The notes beneath the pieces are model-generated. The model was given only the letters and a program-made list of their open reading frames with translations. It was not told the DNA's origin and did no database searches. 64,000 nucleotides of DNA from Mytilus californianus. Its lineage: Eukaryota > Mollusca > Bivalvia > Mytilida > Mytilidae. A program made the translations under genes and the position numbers. The stretch spans positions 73,040,822-73,104,821 of the forward strand of contig NW_026262593.1 of assembly GCF_021869535.1 (NCBI RefSeq), written 5' to 3'. This document shows, piece after piece, positions 1 through 11,700 of this stretch; position 1 is the first letter of the stretch; each line of letters opens with the position of its first letter.

Positions 1-670
1 TCCGTCATAAAAGTGACATTAAAAGTAATTACTATAAAAACAAGCCCTAATATTAAATACCCCCACACCAAAAAAAAGTTATTACTATGAAGGTTTACCT
101 GTTGGCCTGACAGTTAAACTATGAAGTATAAAAGATTCATGATCTCTTTGAAATTGTTTCTAGTATTTGACTTGTTTGCATCAAAAAATATTTTTTTTTA
201 TAAAAAAAAAAGAATTTTAATTGATTGAATAATAAAAATATAAATGGTTAGTAGCAAAAGAACCAGGATGTCTACATATATTTAAGTACGTCTGCGCATG
301 TGCACTGGTATGCAATTTGATAATGAAGTCGAAACCTTTCAAAATGATGAAAGGTATATTTTTTAATAAGTTATGCCATTTATCTTATGTTCATTTCAAA
401 TATTTACTTATATTTATATAATGTGGAGAAAATGACTTGAAGTGAATTATACTTGACACAAATACACAGATTTAAGTTTTGCCGTTACTGTTCAATCACT
501 GTCAAGTCAACATCGTGTTTCTGAAAACATGTGCATGTAAAACAAAAGTTAACGTTTCTTCTCAGTTTGTTATTACAATAATAAAGAATTCAGTGCAGAT
601 GTGAATTTTCTGAGGGGTTCCAAACTTTAAACAAATGCACTGTCATTTAACAGAACTATCAATGTACACA

Positions 671-820
671 ATAATGTCAGGTCATGGAATTCATATCAAA
701 AGTATGAACTAATGTCAGTTCAGGGAATCCATATCAAAAGTATGAATTAATGTCAGTTCACGGAATCCATATCAAAAGTATGAACTTATGTCAGTTTAAG
801 GGATCCATATCAAAAGTATT
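671..820. repeat. Tandem repeat, ~38-bp unit, 4 copies
   Basis: Four copies of a unit containing AATGTCAGTTCA and CCATATCAAAAGTATGAA. AATGTCAG-type starts lie at about 672, 711, 749 and 787, so the period is 38-39. Confidence 0.85.
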
Positions 821-1246
821 TTAATTCTGCAAGAGTTGTCTATCATAATTTGAATTTTGCAAAAGCTGCATGTCTCCCATATCTTGGATTCTTCAATAGT
901 TAAGTTATCTTTTTGTAGAGGGTGATAATTTTGCACGATTTTTTTATGTACAAGGACCATTTATCTGTTATCATCATGAGATTTTGTTTGCACAAGTATC
1001 TTCCTGTGACATGTTAAACAAAACAGAAAATCTCAGAATTTCCTTATTTATATTGGAGGAAACAAAACAAAGTATTTACAAATGAAGTAAAATTACTTGT
1101 CTGAAGCTAACAAAAGAATATTGAATTTATGCAACCTATTACCTTTCCGTGATTACATAAAATGCAAGGGGACGGTAACTGGTAACTCTCGATAAGAGGG
1201 TCTCAACCAATAGCTGACTCTTTTGATTTAACTTTGTTTGGTAATC

Positions 1247-1273
1247 TATATATATATATATATATATATATAT
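1247..1273. repeat. (TA)n microsatellite
   Basis: Uninterrupted alternating T and A for about 27 bases. Confidence 0.95.
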
Positions 1274-1607
1274 TATGTTTTGCTATTTTTTTCACCATCT
1301 AACTAGTAGATTTATAAATTTGAAAACAAAAAAATTTACGTTTTTGTTATCTCCCCTTAAACAAGTACAGATTGTACATTTTTGTTTATTTCCCCTGAAA
1401 ATGTATATTTATCATTTTCCATAATTTATTTACCTTATGAAGATTATTTTGTGGTAATTTTAAATTGAGATGATCATATTAAAATTGACAATTAATTTTA
1501 TTTGCAGTGAGATTACCAATTGTAAAGTTTGTATTATGTAAAAATATTTTTACTTCGAGAAGAAAATGAAAGATGAGAGAGAACTGTTATGAATCTGCCC
1601 AAACTTT

Positions 1608-1850
1608 AATAGCAGATTTAGTTTTTGTAGGTTGTCTAGCTCTTCTGGCTAGGTGATAAAGTTTCTAACTTATCTACTACATATCTTACCAAGCAGGGCA
1701 CTGTCTATTAAATAAATGTAAAGATAGAAAAAAATAGCAGATTTAGTTTTTGTAGTTAGTCTAGCTCTTCTGGCTAGGTAATAAAGTTTCTAAATTAATC
1801 AATTCATATCTTCCTAAGCAGGGCACTGTCTATTAAAAAATTAATTCTCA
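1608..1850. repeat. Direct duplication, 125-bp period
   Basis: AATAGCAGATTTAGTTTTTG at 1608 recurs at 1733. Each copy continues through CTAGCTCTTCTGGCTAGGT and ends in AAGCAGGGCACTGTCTATTA. Copies differ by a few substitutions. Confidence 0.9.
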
Positions 1851-2356
1851 GTCTTCCATTGGGACAGTTCTTTATGCAATTTCCAGCCGAATCGGAGACA
1901 TTTTTTGTTTTAACCTAAACTTTTAATTTATTTTCATTTATGTTTTGTTCATATCATAATCAGTGAACTAGAAGGTGCTATGAGGGCCTTGTTTGGCTTC
2001 AAATTTTTAAGATTCTAAAGATCAGGTGATCTGTTGGTAAAAGTTTGTGAGAAGCAAAGTTTGAAATGTAAGATCTTTCAAATATGCTCACAAAGATGTA
2101 ACAAATATAGCATAAATGTAATTTTTGCACTTAAATGATGGTCATTGCATTTGTTTTAACACATACATGTACCACACAGATATTTGTTAAAGTTGGTCAT
2201 TAATGGTGGATAGAAGAATTTTTTTTACATTGTTTTATGACAATTGTTACCTTTTATCATTTTATGGGGTACCTGGTAACCCTCTACTAACATTTTTCCC
2301 TTTTTCGCTGAAATTCCCAGATAAGGAAAATAACACTTTCTAACCAAGAGTTCCAA

Positions 2357-2470
2357 ATGGTCAAGTTGAAATCATCCCTTCGTAAATTTTACGGACGTCA
2401 TCACGAGTTGGTTGACCGTTATGGAATAACCGTTTCACAGATGATATCGGATATGTTCCTTATGTCGTAA
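2357..2470 (+). pseudogene. Retrotransposon ORF 3' remnant
   Basis: A 37-codon open stretch to TAA contains LRKFYGRHHELVDRYGITVS then QMISDMF. I recognise this as the C-terminus of a reverse-transcriptase type ORF common in mussel sequence. It is followed by the 3' tail seen in several other copies in this window. Placement as LINE-type is an inference. Confidence 0.5.
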
Positions 2471-2790
2471 CTACAATACCCTTCCCTTTTCACAAATGTG
2501 ACCTACCAAATTAGACTATTTACTGGATTTGTAATAACATAAGCTACACGACGGGTACCACATGTGGAGCAGGATCTGCTTACCCTTCCTGAGCACCTGA
2601 AATCACCCCCCGTTTTTGGTGGGGTTCATATTGCTTAGTCTTTAGTTTTCTATGTTGTGTCATCTGTGCCGTTATTTGTCTGTTTGTCCTTTTATTTTTG
2701 GCCATGAGGTTGTCAGTTTGTTTTCGATTTATGAGTTTGACTGTCCCTCTGGTATCTTTTGTCCCTCTTTGGTGTGTCTGTGTAAGCTCT
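2471..2790 (+). mobile_element. Retrotransposon 3' tail, copy 1
   Basis: Contains TGGAGCAGGATCTGCTTACC, GAGCACCTGAAATCACCCC, GGGGTTCATATTGCTTAGTC and TTGTCAGTTTGTTTTCGA. The same order of blocks recurs at 33578-33770, 51905-52180 (reverse) and 54860-55110. Confidence 0.65.
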
Positions 2791-3242
2791 TTCCAGGATT
2801 TGGCTCAAACCCAAAATTTTGAAAGCTAAAGTCGATATTTGAGTACTTGAATTCATGAAATGATTGCCTATCACAAATGGAAGAGTTTCTTTAAGTAGCC
2901 CACATTTAGATTTGGTTCTTATTATTTCTTGGTAATTGATGTTTACCAAAGAATTAAATGCTTCGTTTTGCAGTTTTTTTTGTCATTGTATCATGATAAT
3001 GTTTAGCGGGGAAGAACTTCAAATTCTAAAAAAAATATGCATATTAAACATGGGTACATCCTTATTTAAACTTGACACCCAAAAAGGAAGCATTTAATAT
3101 GATTATAATTACATTTTGATGCTAAAACTGGGAAAATACAAATCAATAAAGCTTTTTATTTATTTTTGATTTTTAAATATTCCTATGCACTGTTTTAATG
3201 TTTCTCTCCCCTCCCCCTCTTCATACCTCCAAATGGTATTTC

Positions 3243-3320
3243 ATTTAATTTTAGCACCACTGACAAGTCTTATGTAGAAGAAACATGTGTCTGATGTAAT
3301 AAATTATAAGCCTGGTATAT
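3243..3320 (+). repeat. Dispersed repeat F fragment
   Basis: Carries CACTGACAAGTCTTATGTAG and AGAAACATGTGTCTGATGT. It is related to 31290-31385 and 59240-59340, which share the ATGTAGACGAAA..CGTCTG core. I recognise the block as frequent in mussel DNA. Confidence 0.5.
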
Positions 3321-3519
3321 ATACTATTTGTATTTTCTTTTATTTTGCTAGAAATTTTTTTAAGAAAATTTCCCTTCCTCAGTTTCAGATGTTTCAAATA
3401 TTAGATGATGATCTAAAAAAGATTATTGGTGTAACTTTCCATCATTTAAGAGAGACTGTATGGGGGTCCCACTATTCTCTACTCTCTATATTATTTAGCT
3501 GCTAAAATTTAGCACCACA

Positions 3520-3625
3520 TTTTTCTTTTTTTTTGTCCATTTTCCTCTTTTCTTTTTCCCCACCTTTATTCTGCATTTTTTGCCCATTATTTTCTATTCT
3601 GTAAACCCCATCCAGACCCACATTT
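3520..3625 (-). repeat. Dispersed repeat B fragment (TCTATTCTGTAAACC family)
   Basis: T-rich stretch ending TTTTCTATTCTGTAAACCCC. The same terminal block recurs at 50530-50766 and 63040-63265 and, inverted, at 22000-22195 and 45410-45600. Confidence 0.6.
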
Positions 3626-4013
3626 AAAATCTCCAGTATTTGTTTTGTTATTGTAAAGATATCAGTAGTTATCTCCCATGCTAAACACAGTTTTAAGTAT
3701 TTTTGTCATTTTATCCAAAATCAATTCTTGTTTTATTGTTTTTGACAAAAATTTTAGTTTGCAGCAGGAAATGTCATTAAAACTTAAAATAATATAAAGT
3801 TTTAATCAAAATAATCATAATCATTTTGAATATAGAAATAAAATATAAGAACTTTTTAATGTTTAATGTAAGCAAAGTTTATTTAATGAGGCAAACAAGT
3901 GAAACTTTCTGAAAGCAAGCTCAAAGCTTAATATAGGTTTTTCGAAACAAACTTAGAAAATACTAAGTTGTATTATAAAGGATGATACAAAAAAATAAGA
4001 TATTTTATATTAT

Positions 4014-4224
4014 AGTGTTATGAACTGGCTGTTTCTGTGTTGGCCCTGTTATAGATTCTAGGTAAGTTGTTTTGGACCTGACAAATTGAAGTTTTTAACG
4101 ACCTTGACTGGCTATACAGCCCTTGCACGGTCGGTTTGGACCTGAGACTCGAAGAGTCGAGGCCAATACAGCTGATCGAGAATCTATAACAGGGCCAATA
4201 CAGAAACAGCCAGTTCATAACACT
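4014..4224. mobile_element. MITE with ~47-bp near-perfect terminal inverted repeats
   Basis: The left end AGTGTTATGAACTGGCTGTT continues to TATAGATTCT near 4060. Its reverse complement runs from AGAATCTATAACAGGG at about 4178 to 4224. The element is ~211 bp with almost all the length in the stem or a short middle. Confidence 0.85.
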
Positions 4225-5017
4225 TTTATTAAATGATTTTAATTCTTCGATTAAACTAAGAAACTTACCATGTAGAAGATACAGAAATTCATATCTGAAC
4301 TTGTCTTTTTGCATTCACGATGGATTTTTTGTCAACATTGTCAGATGTAATTTTTGATTTCTCGTCCAAATACTTAATCTTATGCTATTACAATTTATTT
4401 TATCTAGCAAATATAAAGTAGCTGGAAAGAATAAATCAGACAGTTTTACTGTTGGACTTCAATCGTCTGCGTTCTGATGATTGATCAATGGAAATGAAAC
4501 AAGTTATAATAATGGAAAGTCGTACTCGAAAAGGCTGTGAAAACACTGAACACAATTTAACTTTTTTTATGATATTAAGTTAATAAAATTTAACAGAATT
4601 AACATAACCTCTTGCCAGAGAGACAGTCCCTCGTTTAAGGGATATCACTCATTTGGGAGATAGACATATTTACACTTGTATGCAAATTTGTCCGCCATTA
4701 TGTAAAATCATACAGGTTCCGTAAACTTTTCCCAACCTGTTTATCATCGCGATCGCTTCTGTGCCTTTTACGTTGTTTTGATACTTTTTATTCCATTTCA
4801 ACAATTTCAATACAACTATCCGTTTTAGTTGACTTATTTGGCCTAGAATATTCCTTATCACCATCGTCATCTGCCTGTCTCTTCCCCTGATTAATAAAAG
4901 AAAACATTGAAATTTGATGATCCACCATTTTTGTCAATGAAAACAATCAGTGAGGCGCGATAAGTATTTAAATTTATACGGTGCGGAACCGAAAAAAATC
5001 CGGAAATTTGAAAAAAA

Positions 5018-5051
5018 GCCGACCACCTCCTAAAATGGAAAGGTGGTCGGC
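5018..5051. repeat. Strong hairpin, 11-bp perfect stem
   Basis: GCCGACCACCT at 5018-5028 pairs with AGGTGGTCGGC at 5041-5051, loop 12. On the minus strand it is followed by a run of seven T. Confidence 0.85.
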
Positions 5052-5190
5052 ACACCCGGCTTAAATGCCGAATGGAAAACACTGATAAATATGATACAAA
5101 TGTATTTTAAACATAACGATACGTCCAAAGTTAAGTAAGCTTAGGCGTAAGAACATTGAACCCGGAAGTGAACGTCCCGTATTAACCCAT

Positions 5191-5221
5191 GGGCCAATAC
5201 GGCTTTTTTCGGTATTGGCCC
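5191..5221. repeat. Hairpin with GGGCCAATAC stem
   Basis: GGGCCAATAC at 5191-5200 pairs with GTATTGGCCC at 5212-5221, loop 11. Confidence 0.85.
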
Positions 5222-5675
5222 GGTCAGAAAATCAATATTAACTGTTGATTTATATCGACAGATCGTCATCAGTATTGCACATGCTGATTTATCCATATTA
5301 GGGATGATTTGCTCATATCATTTAATAAAGAGTAATTATATGTGTGTTTTCATATGGATCGTGTAATAAGTCTAAGTATAGACGTGTTATGTCATGGTAC
5401 ACCTCGACATCAATACAGCTGATTAAGAGACAATATGACTTACGGCTCTGGTGTTGTTGGTGTTAGGTTGTTTAACATCAGCCTGAAACTTGGTACACAT
5501 AATCATAATGTTTTGAACCATTTTTAAATATACCGGTATGCACAATATGATTTTTTCCCAGATTTTGTGGTTCATTGTATATAGAAATGTGATAGTGTGA
5601 AAGGAGCAGGGTTGTCCTTGGGACCCATATTCTTGTTTTTGAATTAGAGTTAACGTTTTTTCTTATCTTTTTCAG

Positions 5676-5760
5676 ATGGTAAAATCAACAGTTTAGTATT
5701 CTGTGAGGGTTCCCTGTCTCTGGCTGCTGCTACAGAGAATAACAATATACATGTGTACAA
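5676..5760 (+). CDS. PIK3R4: PIK3R4 exon, first in window
   Basis: Follows a TTTTTCAG acceptor and starts in codon phase so that a G from the upstream exon completes GAT. It encodes (D)[20 protein letters not shown] and then NNNIHVYK, a WD40 blade strand pair. It ends in AA before the donor GTAAGT. That donor is the first of about 17 tandem copies of the exon end. Reading through the donor gives AAG TAA, an immediate stop. Confidence 0.85.
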
Positions 5761-8700
5761 GTAAGTTATGTGTCAAAGAGAATGCCAATGTACATGTGTA
5801 CAGGTAAGTTATGTGTCAAAGAGAATGTCAATGTACATGTGTACACGTAAGTTATGTGGCAAAGAGAATGTCAATGTACATGTGTACAGGTAAGTTATGT
5901 GTCAAAGAGAATGTCAATATACTAGTGTACAAGTAAGTAATGTGTCAGAGAGAATGTCAATGTACATCGATGTGTACAGGTAAGTTATGTGTCAATGAGA
6001 ATGCCAATTTACATGTGTACAGGTCAGTTATGTGTCACAGAGAATATAAATAACTATGTGTCCAAGTAAGTTTCCTGCCTCAGAGAATGTCAATGTGATT
6101 GTGTCCAAATAAGATTTATATCATAGAGAATGCCAATAAATATGTGTACAAGTAAGTTTCCTTACACAGAGTGTGTGAATAAACATGTGTACAGGTAAGT
6201 TTTATGCCACAGAGAATAACAATATACATGTGTATCTAGGTAAGTTATGTGTCAAAGAGTATGCCAATGTACATGTGTACAAGTAAGTTATGTGTCAAAC
6301 GAGTATGCCAATGTACATATGTACAAGTAAGTTATGTGTCAAAGAGTATGTCAATGTACATGTGAACGAGTTAAGTATCAAAAAGAATACTAGTGTGTAC
6401 ATGTGTACAGGTAAGTTTTCTTCCACAGATAATGTCAATATAATATGTATACAAGTATACAAGTATTTTTCTGCCACATAGAATGGGTTTATTCAATGTG
6501 ATTTTTTAAAACAAGCATTTTTCAATTTCCTGACTTTTGAAAAATAGTAATGAGTTACTAGATATAAGAAGATGTGGTATGAGTGCCAATGAGACATCTC
6601 TCCATCCTAGCCAAAATTTATAAAAGTAAACCAATATAGGTCAAAGTACGGTCTTCAACACGGAGCCTTTGCTCACACCAAACAGCAAGCTATGAAGGGC
6701 CCAAAAATTACTGGTGTAAAACCATTCAAACGGGAAAACCAACGGTCTAATCTAAATAAAAAACGAGAAACCAGAAACACTTATGAACCACATCAACAAA
6801 CAACAACTACTGAACATCAGATTCCTGACTTAGGACAGGTGCAAACAATTGCAGCGGGTTTAAACGTTTTAATGGTACCAAACCTTCACCTTTATCTGAA
6901 ACAATAGTGTAACATCACAACATAGAAAGACACACCACTTTTAAAGGGGTGTTTAACTTCTGAAAACTGAAAAATTCACCTTACTTCATGATCTAGTACT
7001 CTGATAACATATTTATTTACATTCTTATAACACAACACTCTATTTACACGTGGTGGTGACGTACAAGAACCGAATCGAGTGCACTCAAAACATAAATAGT
7101 TGAAGTATGAACTTGTGTATTACCTTTTGAAAATATATGTTATAATATATTCACAGTACTACAATTATTTATAGTTACTCTATCTATATATAGATATAAG
7201 AAGATGTATTATGAGTGCCAATGAGACAACTCTCCATCCAAGTCACAATTTGTAAAAGTAAACCATTATAGGTCAAAGTATGGTCTTCAACACAGAGCCT
7301 TGGCTCACACCGAACAGCAAGCTATAAAGGGCCCCAAAAATGACTAGTGTAAAACCATTCAAACGGGAAAACCAACGGTCTAATCTATATAAAAAACGAG
7401 AAACAAGAAACACTTATGAACCACATCAACAAACAACAACTACTGAACATCAGATTCCTGACTTAGGACAGGTGCAAACAAATGCAGCGGGTTTAAACGT
7501 TTTAATAGGTTCCAACCTTCACCCCTATCTGAAACAATAGTGTAACATCACAACATAGAATGACACACTATGAAATGTTTTATTTACTTGAAATTTTATA
7601 GTTCTATATATTAGACAATTTCTACTCATTCTGTCATCTGTAATCACAATGTATTATGTATAATTGATGCTCTTTGAGCGCAGTTACTGCGTCTGAGTTT
7701 GTTTAATAAAGTTCTCTAAAGTTCCCTTATTTTTATGTTGTATGTTTTATTAATACAAATAAATTACAATTACAACTTCCCATGAGGTGCTTGCATGGTC
7801 TGAAATTACAAAATATAAAGTCAACAATGAACATGCCTTAATTTTGTTGCCATTTTAGGCTTATTTTATGTAGTAATAAGTATGTTGATATATTTTTCCT
7901 ATTAATAGATGTTGATATATTTTTCCTATTAATAAATATGTTGATATATTTTCCCTATTAATAAATGTGATGATATATTTTTCCTATTAATAAATATGCT
8001 GATATATTATTCCTAATTATAAATATATTGATATATTTTTCCTGTTAATATATTTTTTTCAGAATAGAAAGTGGTAAAGCAAATGCTGTGAACAAACTAG
8101 AAATAGATAAAGAAGAATTTGGTAAAGTTGTTGATGTAACTCATTATGACACAGGTAAATGCTGCTGATTAAGTTGTTGATGTAACTCATTATGACACAG
8201 GTAAATGCTGCTGATTAAGTTGTTGATGTAACTCATTATGACACAGGTAAATACTGCTAATTAAGTTGTTGATGTAACTCATTATGACACAGGTAAATGC
8301 TGCTGATTAAGTTGTTGATGTAACTCATTGTGACACAGGTAAATGCTGCTGATTAAGTTGTTGATGCAACTCATTATGACACAGGTAAATGCTGCTGATT
8401 AAGTTGTTGATGTAACTCATTATGACACAGGTAAATGCTGCTGATTAAGTTGTTAAAGTAACTCATTATAACACAGGTAAATGCTGCTGATTAAGTTGTT
8501 GATGTAACTCATTATGACACAGGTAAATACTGCTGATTAAGTTGTAGATGATTCATTAGATATGATTTTCAAACTTTTTAAATTCATGTTTGGAATTACT
8601 GTGGATTCCTTTATTTTTCGTGGAATGAAGGAAAATATATTTTCCATAGATATTTGATTTCCTGGTTTTGCCAAATTCTACATATAAGTCTTTAGAAAAT

Positions 8701-11700
8701 GATACTTTGTTGGAATATGCTAATTCATTGTTCACCTATACCTACGAAATCCACGAAAACTGGTATCCCACGAATAAACATGAATCCACAGTATGCTGTT
8801 TATAAGAAATTATAGATCCAAATCCCCTATAAACAGATTGCAACAGCACCCATGTCATTTCAGTATAACTTAAGATCAATTTTTCTCAAAAGATTTTTTT
8901 TGTGAAAGAAGGGGACATATTGTTTTTGTGTCTGTGTATCCATCTTTTCATTCATATTGTTTGTGCATCTTATATGAGTTTGAAGTTTTGGTTTAAGGTA
9001 GATTGCTTTAATGTCAACTTGATACTGAGAACACAACAAATTATGGTTTTACCCAGCATTCCTGGTTAACTTATTAAGGAAATGTACTAGTGTGAACAGA
9101 GCTTGCTGTCCTATGGACACATATTTTTGTTGTTGTACATACAATTGTAGAAAAGCTTGATGTAAAAAAACCTTATAGAGAATTTAAAGTCATCAAATCC
9201 TGCATGTGTGTTTGCAAAACCCAGGACTCAAATAATTTTTCAGGGCAACATGGTTCTGAACCTATTCAGGTGTTAAATTTACACCAAGCAAACCACATAT
9301 ACTGTTTAAGGAACAAGCAAGAGCAACATACTCAAGTAATATTTTATGTCCCTGACTCAATATGTTTTCTGTGTAGTAGGAACCCAGTCTGTCATGGCTG
9401 CCATGACCTACACTAAAAAAAAGAATACAAAATTGTTAACTTTATTAGTTTTGTTTGATGTTAGCCTGGATTATGTTATAGATGGTATACCAACTAAATT
9501 TTTCTCCTAATATTCAATTATTCTATTCAAACATTTAAAACAAATGTTTACCAGTTTAGCTTTATGTTAAATAAAGTCGCAGTTTATTTTCACAAATTCC
9601 AACCCTTTCTGGTGACCCTGGAAAAATTTCAAACATTTCTTTGCAAATAAGAAAATACACTACACAAGGGTTAGTGGAGGACGACATTCTGCATGCAACA
9701 CACAGATTTTGCAGTGTTATTGTGGCATTTATTACATAAAATTTGTGGTGTGAACATCACCTTGACACCTGAAACTTGTTGAATGAGATTATAAACATAA
9801 GCAGTAATACACAGTAGCAATGATTAACCAACCTACATACATGTACACATAATTAACGAATTTAGTAATTGTCTTCTTTTTGGTCAGGAATATACATATA
9901 TATTATACTGGAGTGAAATATTCCAGTTAATCCTGCAATTTGATTGGTTACCTAATAGGAGATACAAGCCCATATCTCATGTGAAGGGAAACAAAAATGA
10001 AAATGGTAAGGGATCATAGATTTATTCTTACGAGGAAGCTCCGAGCATGCTCGGAGGATGCTCAGAGCTTTTTAAGTAGGCTCTTCTCAGAAGTTAATGT
10101 GACAATAATTATCATGATCCATTAAGATGTCAATCAAATCTATAGCACTTTTATAATAAGGAAAGTAGAGCATTATAGAGGAAGCTCCATTAACACCTGT
10201 GTAAACATCTGGTCTATTCAAACAAATCTTGCATTAATTTTACCAAACTATAGAATAGATGAGAAATTCTTCAATATTACTGTACAATGCTTGGTTTCAA
10301 GTTTTCACAGAAAAAAATGATTTTAAAACATTTTCTTAATAATTATCATTCTTTTTCAATACACATGATACAAAAAAACACTCAAATTTTATATTTAATA
10401 TATAATATATTTTAAATTTATACTATATAAAATGAAATATAAAAGTCATCAAAGACACAAACTATGGTTATTGATTTATAACCATACTACCAAAACATAG
10501 TACATTCAGTTTCATGTGAAAAAGGGTTGATCTTTTTTTATATTTCATTTAATTTGACAGTTGCTTGAAATTAACCCTCCATTTCATTGCAGATATTTTT
10601 TTTTGAGTTGTAAACATGTATCTTGGGTGTTTCAAAGCAATAAAAATATACTATATTCTACAGGGAAAAAAGGGGGAGAGAATATGATTGGTTAACTTCT
10701 GGTGATGTTTACTTTCTTATATGCATTAAAAAGTTATGGTATATTTTCACTGTAGTACAGGACAGGATAAAACTTTATTTATGTCAAGTAATTTATTTAA
10801 AACATAGATAAATTCTGCACATTTTTTTTGTAATATAACAATCATGACAATTAAACAAAGACTTATAGGGGGAAAATAATTATACTCATGCCAAGTATTT
10901 CTTTATTTTAAACAAAGCACAATTAAAAAAAAAATGCCAAGTAAAGAGAGACGTACTAGAGGGAAAACAATGGTGGTATTACCCCCACAAACCAGGCTTC
11001 CACTAATGAATTACAACTTTTCTTAAAGTAGCCATAATTTTCTATAAAAGAACTTAGTTTTCTATTTAAAAAAAACATATTACCATTGTTTAGTTAGGGG
11101 CATTATTTAAACAAGTAATTTTGAAAATTACCTATACAAGTTATGTTGAAAACGAGGCTGTTTCAAATATTACTTCTATATCATGAATAAGTAACTTCTG
11201 TTAATATTATTTTTATAGGTGTCCATTCATACAGGTTTTACTAGCTTTAACAAATTTTCACAGACGTCTGGTTATTTTCCCCATGAAATATACTGGTAAA
11301 ACTATTTAAATCCTCAACAAGCACTAATTGCTTTTCTGATGCCACACTTCTTTGTCAAAGATTGGCCTCTTGGGGCTATTAAAATATCATTTCCCCTTAA
11401 AATCTTAGAGATAGACAGTTATAACTAGATATGGAACCTTTAATTAAGACTTGAAGTTATTTATAATTTGAATCTTAATCAAAAGCAATTACATATATTC
11501 CTTAAATAATGGTAAGTACTAGTTTTTGAAGTTGTATAAAATAATTTATTAAAGTAATATTTTTGTCATTATTTTTTAAAGTAACCTCTCTATACTCATC
11601 TCAAATTGGATAAATACTTAATTTTATTTAATGAAACGATATAAAAATTCTTTAAAACTACATTTAGTCCATGCTTTATTTGACATTTAAAATAACTATT

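Larger units (their letters stand above)
1..5675. other. Intron of PIK3R4 (upstream part), repeats only
   Basis: No exon recognised. It holds a ~38-bp tandem repeat, a 125-bp duplication, a TA run, a retrotransposon tail, a perfect-TIR MITE and two strong hairpins, listed separately. The short ORFs here are not conserved or sit inside repeats. Confidence 0.6.

Noticed and set aside
6290-6481. Open frames on both strands in the 43-bp array
   Set aside because: By-product of the repeat; the unit is not a multiple of three and no conserved protein results.
6692-7540. Two similar 66-71-residue ORFs
   Set aside because: Their similarity comes from the two copies of repeat A; the reverse copies do not keep them and there is no gene context.
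5729-8546. CRISPR-like appearance of evenly spaced direct repeats
   Set aside because: The repeats are contiguous without unique spacers, they begin in an exon, and the sequence is clearly eukaryotic.
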